A stretch of DNA of 64,000 nt from Mycoplasma sp. Ms02. Its GTDB lineage: Bacteria; Bacillota_I; Bacilli_A; Mycoplasmatales; Metamycoplasmataceae. The notes under the pieces are model-generated. The model did not search any database. It worked only from the letters and a program-made list of their open reading frames with translations, and was not told the DNA's origin. The translations under genes and the position numbers were made by a program. This document shows positions 58,237 through 64,000 of the stretch, one piece after another (the stretch's first letter is position 1; the number at the start of each line of letters is the position of its first letter). Where the stretch lies: NCBI RefSeq assembly GCF_019720735.1, contig NZ_CP081302.1:310001-374000 (forward strand), read 5' to 3'.

Positions 58237-58536
58237 TTAACCTACTATTCCTGTAATTTTAATACGTGTATATGGTTGACGATGTCCAAGTTTTCTTTTG
58301 TGAGTTGATTTAGCGTTGTGACGGTAAACTACGATTTTTCTTGATTTACCTTGTTTTTCTACTATACCTGTTACGTAAGCTTTTTCTAAATATGGTTGAC
58401 CAATTTTGTCGTTAACTAGTAAAACTTTTTCGAATTTTACTTCTTCACCTTCTTTGGCTTCAAGTTTTTCAACAAAGATTGTGTCATCTTTTTTAACTAA
58501 AAGTTGTTTGCCTCCAGTTTCGATTATTGCTAACAT
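58237..58536 (-). CDS. rplU: Ribosomal protein L21 (99 aa)
   Basis: MLAIIETGGKQLLVKKDD, the L21 opening, and RHNAKSTHKRKLGHRQPYTRIKI near the end. Full length; GGAGGT ribosome site. Heads rplU-rpmA. Confidence 0.96.
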   Translation of the reverse strand: MLAIIETGGKQLLVKKDDTIFVEKLEAKEGEEVKFEKVLLVNDKIGQPYLEKAYVTGIVEKQGKSRKIVVYRHNAKSTHKRKLGHRQPYTRIKITGIVG

Positions 58537-58539
58537 TGC

Positions 58540-58629
58540 AATACCTCCGATTTTGGCTCGTCTTTAAGGTGTGCTTTTGCATCTTTGATACCTGTTCAGA
58601 ACGGTTACCGAAGTAACAGCATAATTATA
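58540..58629 (-). promoter_or_regulatory. rplU promoter and L21-type leader
   Basis: TATAAT at 58624-58629, then a leader of about 85 nt beginning with a stable GTTAC-TTCG-GTAAC tetraloop hairpin (58604-58617) and ending in the ribosome site. Position matches the L21 leader of Firmicutes; the fold beyond the first hairpin was not worked out. Confidence 0.5.
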
Positions 58630-58650
58630 CAACATTAATCATAGATTAAT

Positions 58651-58677
58651 AAAAAAACGGTTTTGCGTAAACCGTTG
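58651..58677 (-). terminator. rsmI terminator
   Basis: Stem AACGGTTT/AAACCGTT, T7 run on the minus strand, 12 nt after the rsmI stop. Confidence 0.85.
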
Positions 58678-58687
58678 TTCTATAGTA

Positions 58688-59401
58688 TTAAAAGTCTTTT
58701 TTGTATTTATTTACTTTTTGTTTTTTGACTTTAGGAATGTGTAAAACAAGTGTAAACTCACCTTTTAACGAATTTGAACTTAAAACCTGATTTTTAACAT
58801 CTTCTGCGTTACCAAAAAATCAATTTTCGTGCATTTTCGTCAGTTCTTTTGCTAAACAAATTTTTTCGTTACCTTTAAAAACATGAGTTATATCATCAAG
58901 AGTTTTTTCAAGCTTATGAGGCGAAGCATAATAAATGTATGTTCCTTGTTCTAGTTTTTCGAGTTCGTTAATTCTTTGTTGAGTTTTATCCTTAAAAAAT
59001 CCGTTAAATGCAAAAGTGCTGCTAAAATTGGATCCTACAAATGCTGTTATTGCTGCATTTACTCCTGGTATTATTTCAATTTCAAAATTATTAATTCTTG
59101 CCATCTGAATTAATTCAAATCCAGGATCTGAAACAACAGGCATACCTGCATCACTAACTAGAGCGACGTCCTTACCTTCTTCTAAAAACCTTATCATACC
59201 TTTTGCTGAATGAGATTCAGTATGGTTGTTATAAGTAAAAAGTTTTTTGTTGTTTAAGATTTGGTAATGTTCTAAAAGCTTCTTGGTTACTCTTGTATCT
59301 TCACAAGCTATGTAATCGACTTCTTTTAGGATTCTTAAGGCTCTAAAGGTTATATCTTCTAGATTACCTATGGGCGTTCCTACTACATATAATTTACTCA
59401 T
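58688..59401 (-). CDS. rsmI: 16S rRNA (cytidine1402-2'-O)-methyltransferase (237 aa)
   Basis: Tetrapyrrole-methylase fold. LYVVGTPIGNLEDIT, CEDTRVTKKLLEHY, LVSDAGMPVVSDPG and IPGVNAAITAFVGS are the RsmI motifs. A TGA Trp codon near residue 195 hides the last 43 residues under the standard code. Its start overlaps the holB end by 8 nt. Confidence 0.95.
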
Positions 59402-60323
59402 AGCACTCCATTAATTTGTTAAGCATAACTTCTTTGCACAAAGCAAAATTCAAGTTTGACTCAATATTGATCAAAAACTCATTCAACTCAAAAACGAAGG
59501 ATAATAATTTGTCTAAAATATGACCTTTGTTTTTGGCAATATAATTTATTTTTTCTCCATAAATCTTGTACATTTCAATTTCAGGTCTTTTTTTCATAAT
59601 TAAGAATAGCTGGCAGATCATTTTTAAAATTTCTTTTGTTTTTTCTGGCTTTTCTTTTGTTAAGCTTTGGTTCAAAAACACATAAAAAGGAGCAGGATCG
59701 ATAAACGAGTTTAGTAAATGTTCATAAACATTTTGCAAATACTCAATATTTTTTGAATCTGTGAGTTTTATTGCTTTTTTGTTTTCTTGAGTTTGAATTT
59801 TTATTAGGTCAATATATTCTTGTGGAACTTCTAGTTCGGAAAGACTTTCTTGAATGATTGAATTAGCATTACCTGAAACTCTCAACGATACAGAACGAGA
59901 TAAGATTGTTGGTAATACTGCTTCTTTTTTTCTTGTCGTTAATAAAATGAGCGTGTTACTCTTAGGTTCTTCAATCGATTTTAAAATTGAGTTAGCAATC
60001 AAACTTGAAACCTTTTCAAAATCCTTTATAATCAGGATCTTTAATCCTTCGTGAGATGAAGCATAATCAAGATTTTCAAAAACATTCATAAAAGAGTCTT
60101 TTTGAAAATTGCCGTTTTCTCCTGTAAATAAGCAAAAAACGTCACTATCAATAACGTTTTCTGTAAACAGTTTTTTATATTGTTTGCCTTTTAACACTCT
60201 CAGAACTAAAGATACTGCTTCAAGTGTATTTTCTTCGGTATCTGAAGATATTAAATAACAATGGCTTAGCTTTTTCGAACTAAAAACAGTATTTAATATT
60301 CTTGTACTTCTAGCGTTTAGCAT
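59394..60323 (-). CDS. holB: DNA polymerase III delta-prime subunit (309 aa)
   Basis: Clamp-loader subunit; AAA+ fold lacking an intact Walker A. SHCYLISS, KILIIKDFEKVSSLIANSILKSIEEP, and ILLTTRKKEAVLPTILSRS are the delta' segments that abut gamma/tau. Overlaps tmk by 14 nt. Confidence 0.92.
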   Translation of the reverse strand: MLNARSTRILNTVFSSKKLSHCYLISSDTEENTLEAVSLVLRVLKGKQYKKLFTENVIDSDVFCLFTGENGNFQKDSFMNVFENLDYASSHEGLKILIIKDFEKVSSLIANSILKSIEEPKSNTLILLTTRKKEAVLPTILSRSVSLRVSGNANSIIQESLSELEVPQEYIDLIKIQTQENKKAIKLTDSKNIEYLQNVYEHLLNSFIDPAPFYVFLNQSLTKEKPEKTKEILKMICQLFLIMKKRPEIEMYKIYGEKINYIAKNKGHILDKLLSFVFELNEFLINIESNLNFALCKEVMLNKLMECYE

Positions 60324-60966
60324 ATTTTGTAATATAGTCCTTAAAAGCCTCGTTTGCTTCTATTTTAGAAATTAATTCATCAAAAACGTCTTTTAGGGGT
60401 TTTGTGGCATCAATTATCAAAAAACGCTCAGGGTTTCTATTTATTAAATGGTGATATCCTTTATAAACTTTTTTGTGAAACTCATCAGCCTCATCATCAA
60501 GTCTGTTTTGAATTAATCTACCTGCATTTCTTCTTTCTTTTGCTTGTTCTGGTGAAATTTCTAAAAACACAGTTATATCTGGATATGTTTTTTCAAGGAT
60601 TAATTCTGTTATTGTTTCAACAAATTCTAGTCCCAAATCTCTTCCGAAACCTTGGTATGCATAGAAACTGTCGATATATCTGTCACAAATTACCAATTTA
60701 TTATCTTTTAAAGCAGGGATAATCACTTTCTCAAGGTGGATTCTTCTTGAAGATGTGTAAAGCAGAGCTTCTGTTTTTGCTGATAAATCGGAATCTTTAT
60801 GCAAAATAATTTCTCTAATTTGTTCAGCTTCCTTGATTCCTTTACCACCGGGCTCTCTAGTAAATAAAGTTTCTATGTGCGAATACTTTTTAAGCAAGTA
60901 TTCTGTGAAAAGTTCCAAAACTGTTGTTTTTCCTGATCCGTCTAAACCTTCGAATGTAATGAACAT
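60310..60966 (-). CDS. tmk: Thymidylate kinase (218 aa)
   Basis: dTMP to dTDP. P-loop GLDGSGKTT (7-15), TREPGG, DRYIDSFYAYQGFGRDLG and the lid RNAGRLIQNR are intact. Full length. The ATG is separated from recR by 10 nt. Confidence 0.97.
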   Translation of the reverse strand: MFITFEGLDGSGKTTVLELFTEYLLKKYSHIETLFTREPGGKGIKEAEQIREIILHKDSDLSAKTEALLYTSSRRIHLEKVIIPALKDNKLVICDRYIDSFYAYQGFGRDLGLEFVETITELILEKTYPDITVFLEISPEQAKERRNAGRLIQNRLDDEADEFHKKVYKGYHHLINRNPERFLIIDATKPLKDVFDELISKIEANEAFKDYITKYAKR

Positions 60967-60976
60967 AAATGCCTTT

Positions 60977-61561
60977 CTATTTAACTCTATTTAAAAATGA
61001 TTGTTTCAAAGTTAATGAATCAATGTAATCGACGTTAGCCCCCATAGGTATTCCTATTGCGAGTTCTGAAGATTGAATCCCTAACCTTCTAAGTGTTGTT
61101 TTGATAAAGTGTTTATTAATTTCTCCTGCAATAGTAGGACTAAGGGCAAGAATCACCTCAGATCTTTCCTTTGAAGCATTTTCTAGCTTATTTAAATATG
61201 ATTCCAAGATACCTTCTTCCAAATCTTGCGAAGCATCAATGTCTCAAATTAAATAATAACCTCCATAGAACTTATCTTTTTCAAACTTGGTAATCACTTG
61301 GTGGTTGTCAACAATGATAAGTTTATTTTCACGAAAATCGTCGCTGCAAACCTCACATACTTCACGATCTGTAATATTTCCACATTTTTCACAGTTTTTG
61401 ATTTCTTGTGTCAGTTTTCTAAAAGTTTCAACAATTAAAGACTGATCCATTTTTGACTTTAAAATAAAGCCTTCCACAATTTTTTCGGCAGTTTTCTTTG
61501 ATATACCTTGAATGCTTTTAAGTAGAGAAATTAAATTATTAACTGATTCAATATCGTTCAT
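60977..61561 (-). CDS. recR: Recombination protein RecR (194 aa)
   Basis: RecFOR gap-repair partner. N-terminal HhH (SIQGISKKTAEKIV), a Cys4 zinc finger with C57, C60, C69 and C72, then the Toprim domain (LIIVDNHQ...) and a C-terminal TLRRLGIQSSELAIGIPMGANVDY. One TGA Trp codon splits it. Its ATG overlaps the ybaB stop by 1 nt. Confidence 0.95.
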
Positions 61562-61845
61562 TAAAATGGCATTCCTGGCATCGAAGGAGCAAGTGCTTCT
61601 TGAGCTTCTTGTATTTGATCAATTGCTTCGTTAAGAGCAACAACAAGTAAATCTTCTAGAAGTTCTTTATCTTCTGGGTCAATTAGGCTTTCATCAATTT
61701 TGATTGATGAAACTGAAAAATCACCAAGCATCACTAGGTTTACACCATGTTTTTCGACTTTAAACTCTTTTTTCTCAAGCTCTTTTTGTTTTAATTCCAT
61801 TTCAGATTGTAATTTTTTTAATCTTTTAATCATTTCTGGATTCAT
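61561..61845 (-). CDS. YbaB/EbfC-family nucleoid-associated protein (94 aa)
   Basis: Small dimeric DNA-binding protein usually found between dnaX and recR. N-terminal helix KLQSEMELKQKELEKKEF, strands GVNLVMLGDFSVSSIKID, C-terminal helix with DLLVVALNEAIDQIQ and a PSMPGMPF tail. Spacing of 2 nt to the dnaX stop. Confidence 0.9.
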   Translation of the reverse strand: MNPEMIKRLKKLQSEMELKQKELEKKEFKVEKHGVNLVMLGDFSVSSIKIDESLIDPEDKELLEDLLVVALNEAIDQIQEAQEALAPSMPGMPF

Positions 61846-61847
61846 AA

Positions 61848-63914
61848 TTAACCTTCTTTCTTTTTAAACACAGCATTTTGACCAAATAGGCTATAAGCTG
61901 GTTCTAATTGTTTTAATTCGTTCAATTTAGGTGCTTTAATTTCTCAAGTTCTAAAAGCAGGCTTCTTACCTTCTTTAATTTGTTTGAACTCTTCCATTGC
62001 TGCACTTAGTTCATTTCTTGTTGGCGTAAAGATCTTTAGTGATCTTTTACCTCAATACTCAACCGTCAATAAAACGGGCAGAGATGAAATATGTTCCATT
62101 AAAATCTCAATATTTTGATTTTTCTCGGGAAGTAAAACAACAAACTTCTCTCCTGCTGCTACTATTTTATAGTTAAAAAGTAAATCAATTCCTTCGCGCA
62201 TTTCAGGAAACTCTGAAGCTGCCTGTTCTAGGTATAGCTTTCTTTGTCTTAAGAAGAAAAATCTCTCTTTTGTAGTTTGAAAAAGCATGTTTACAAGCTC
62301 AGTAAACTCATTTCTTTCCACAAACTCCTCTTCTTGTTCAGGACTTTCAAGATCCATCGAGAATTCATCATTCTTTGTGAATAAATTAGAATCAGATATT
62401 TTAGTTGGATATTCTTCTTCTTTTACCTCTGTAACGTTGACCTCAGATGTTTCTTGGGGAACATATTGTATTTCGTCTCAGTCTGAAAATGCATCCTTCT
62501 GTATAGGTGTTTGATTAATCAGAATTTCTTCTGTATTAGATTCAATTTTGGGTAAATCTTTCTTTTTGTCAGGTTCTTTTGATTTTACAAACTCGTCTTC
62601 AAAGATTTCTGTCATTCTTTCAGACTCATAGAAATCATCTAGTTTGATTTCAGTTTTTTGCACTTCTGGTTCTTTAAAAACTTCTTTATCTTCCTCGCCA
62701 AAACTTAAACCTTTTTTGATTTCAAAATCTCTCAAACTTGATCCCTTAGGCAATTCTAGAGAATTTAAAATTTCACGCTTAAGTTCTTTTTTGATTGCAT
62801 CTAAATCTAGCGAACTTGACTGATTTACAGATCCATAAGTTGGTTCCTGAGTTACAAAGTTTAAAATTTCAATAAAGCAAATTTCTATGAGTTGAAATGG
62901 TATTTCACTTTTTGTAATTGCTTTTTTAAGTTTTTGTAGCGATTCGATAGCATGAGTTACAAAGCGATCTGTAATTCGCATTTTTTTAATTTCTTCAACA
63001 CCTATTAGTTCTAAATAGACTGTTTCATAGGTCTTTTTAAAAACTAAGTAGTCTTTTAAAGCGACGACCATATTTTTAATTAAGACATTTGGATCAGCAC
63101 CTTGATTTTTAAGGTTATTTAGTAAATCAAAAAGTGCTCTTGTATTATTTGATGCTAAAGAGTTAATTAGAGCAACTAAATTTGCTGTTGAAATTATTCC
63201 AAACGTTTGAAAAACGTGTTCTTTTTTGATTTCTCCTTGTGAGAATGAGCTCAATTGGTCAAGAATTGAAAGAGCGTCTCTCATACCACCTGTAGCTAAA
63301 TTAGCTATCATTCCAAGCGATTCCTCGTCATGACGAATTGATTCTAATTGACAAATTTTTTCAAGTTGTTGGATTAAAACATCAGAATTCATTCTTTTAA
63401 AGTGAAAATTTTGTGCCCTTGAAATGATCGTGTCAGGTATTTTGTGAGCATCAGTTGTTGCAAGAATAAAAATAGCATGCTTTGGTGGCTCTTCCATTGT
63501 TTTTAAAAGAGCATTGAAAGCACTTTTAGTTAACATATGAACCTCATCGATGATGTAAACCTTGTACATCCCTGCAATTGGTGCTAATTCAATTTTTTCT
63601 TTTAAGTCTCTAATTTCATCTACTCCATTGTTTGAAGCAGCATCCATCTCGATGATGTCAGGGTTGATATCTGTATTTTTAAGACATTCTTTACATGCTT
63701 GGTTAGAAATTTTCGAGTGGGTACAATTCAGCAATGTAGCAAAAATTTTGGCTATTGATGTTTTACCAACCCCCTTAGGTCCACTGAAAATATATGCATG
63801 ATTAACTTGGTCTGATTTAGAGATATTTTTCAATGTTTCGACGATATGATCTTGCCCTACAACATCTTCAAATGTCCTCGGACGGTATTTACGGTAAAGA
63901 GCTATATAAGACAT
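61848..63914 (-). CDS. dnaX: DNA polymerase III gamma/tau subunit (688 aa)
   Basis: Clamp-loader ATPase. YRKYRPRTFEDVVGQ, Walker A GPKGVGKTS (45-53), a zinc-binding Cys cluster, Walker B DEVHML, SRAQNFHFKR and the GGMRDALSILDQ sensor 2 region. The C-terminal third holds an acidic linker and a tau-like tail (VNMLFQTTKERFFFLRQRKLY...). The region after residue 478 is separated by a TGA Trp codon and would be lost under the standard code. AAAGGAGGT ribosome site. Confidence 0.96.
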
Positions 63915-63929
63915 AATACCTCCTTTGTA

Positions 63930-63935
63930 ATATTA
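63930..63935 (-). promoter_or_regulatory. Candidate -10 box of the dnaX operon
   Basis: TAATAT on the minus strand in an A/T-rich tract, 15 nt before the dnaX ATG. Weak evidence. Confidence 0.25.
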
Positions 63936-64000
63936 TTTTAAACAATTAATAAAACCAATGCGTGAAATATCAGTTTTTTCAGTTTAAAGCCTTTAAAATA

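Overview
The window comes from a wall-less mollicute of the Mycoplasma/Mycoplasmopsis type, probably the Hominis group. UGA must be read as Trp almost everywhere: rpoB, rpoC, valS, trmD, rpsP, dnaX, proS and all the large surface genes have in-frame TGA at Trp positions and are shattered under the standard code. The DNA is A+T-rich, genes are packed with 1-28 nt overlaps, and the gene orders rpsP-trmD-rplS, rplU-rpmA and dnaX-ybaB-recR-tmk-holB-rsmI fit. The species cannot be named from sequence alone. All coordinates below use TGA = Trp.

Layout. 1-0.9 kb: 5' part of ychF and tRNA-His. 1.0-18.2 kb: two tandem minus-strand genes for giant (about 2,860-residue) membrane-anchored coiled-coil surface proteins; the upstream one is broken by a single in-frame TAA, and its leader holds a hairpin followed by an 18-nt oligo(T) run. 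18.4-27.7 kb: rpoC, rpoB, rplL, rplJ with leader hairpins and terminators. 27.8-30.2 kb: a tightly coupled membrane nuclease / choline-kinase-like / YigZ-like operon. 30.2-33.5 kb: folD and valS. 33.6-34.9 kb: an apparently intact IS3-family element. 35-39.4 kb: a lipoprotein with a His/Asp/Glu-rich stretch, proS (divergent leaderless promoters), then three genes of unknown function. 39.4-42.6 kb: rplS-trmD-rpsP diverging from rluD and a four-helix membrane protein.

42.7-46.2 kb: two converging surface-protein genes, one acidic and low-complexity, one with exact heptad repeats, followed upstream by an oligo(T)22 run. 46.5-48.6 kb: tRNA-Leu with an AAG anticodon, a divergent phosphoglucose-isomerase-like protein that seems to have lost its active site, an S1-domain protein, and RNase P RNA. 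48.6-52.5 kb: ComEA-like and ComEC-like genes, holA, and a protein that looks like a decayed GH13 glycosidase. 52.6-55 kb: a tiny gene and another low-complexity surface protein with a C-terminal anchor. 55-57 kb: an aquaglyceroporin and D-lactate dehydrogenase operon. 57.2-64 kb: dprA, rpmA-rplU, and the rsmI-holB-tmk-recR-ybaB-dnaX replication/repair operon.

Themes: (1) surface-protein genes with low-complexity or repeat structure and long oligo(T) runs beside hairpins, candidates for variable expression; (2) two apparent pseudoenzymes derived from sugar-metabolism folds; (3) several genes with TATAAT-like boxes 5-7 nt before the start codon, predicting leaderless mRNAs; (4) retained DNA uptake/processing genes (comEA, comEC, dprA) and a surface nuclease.
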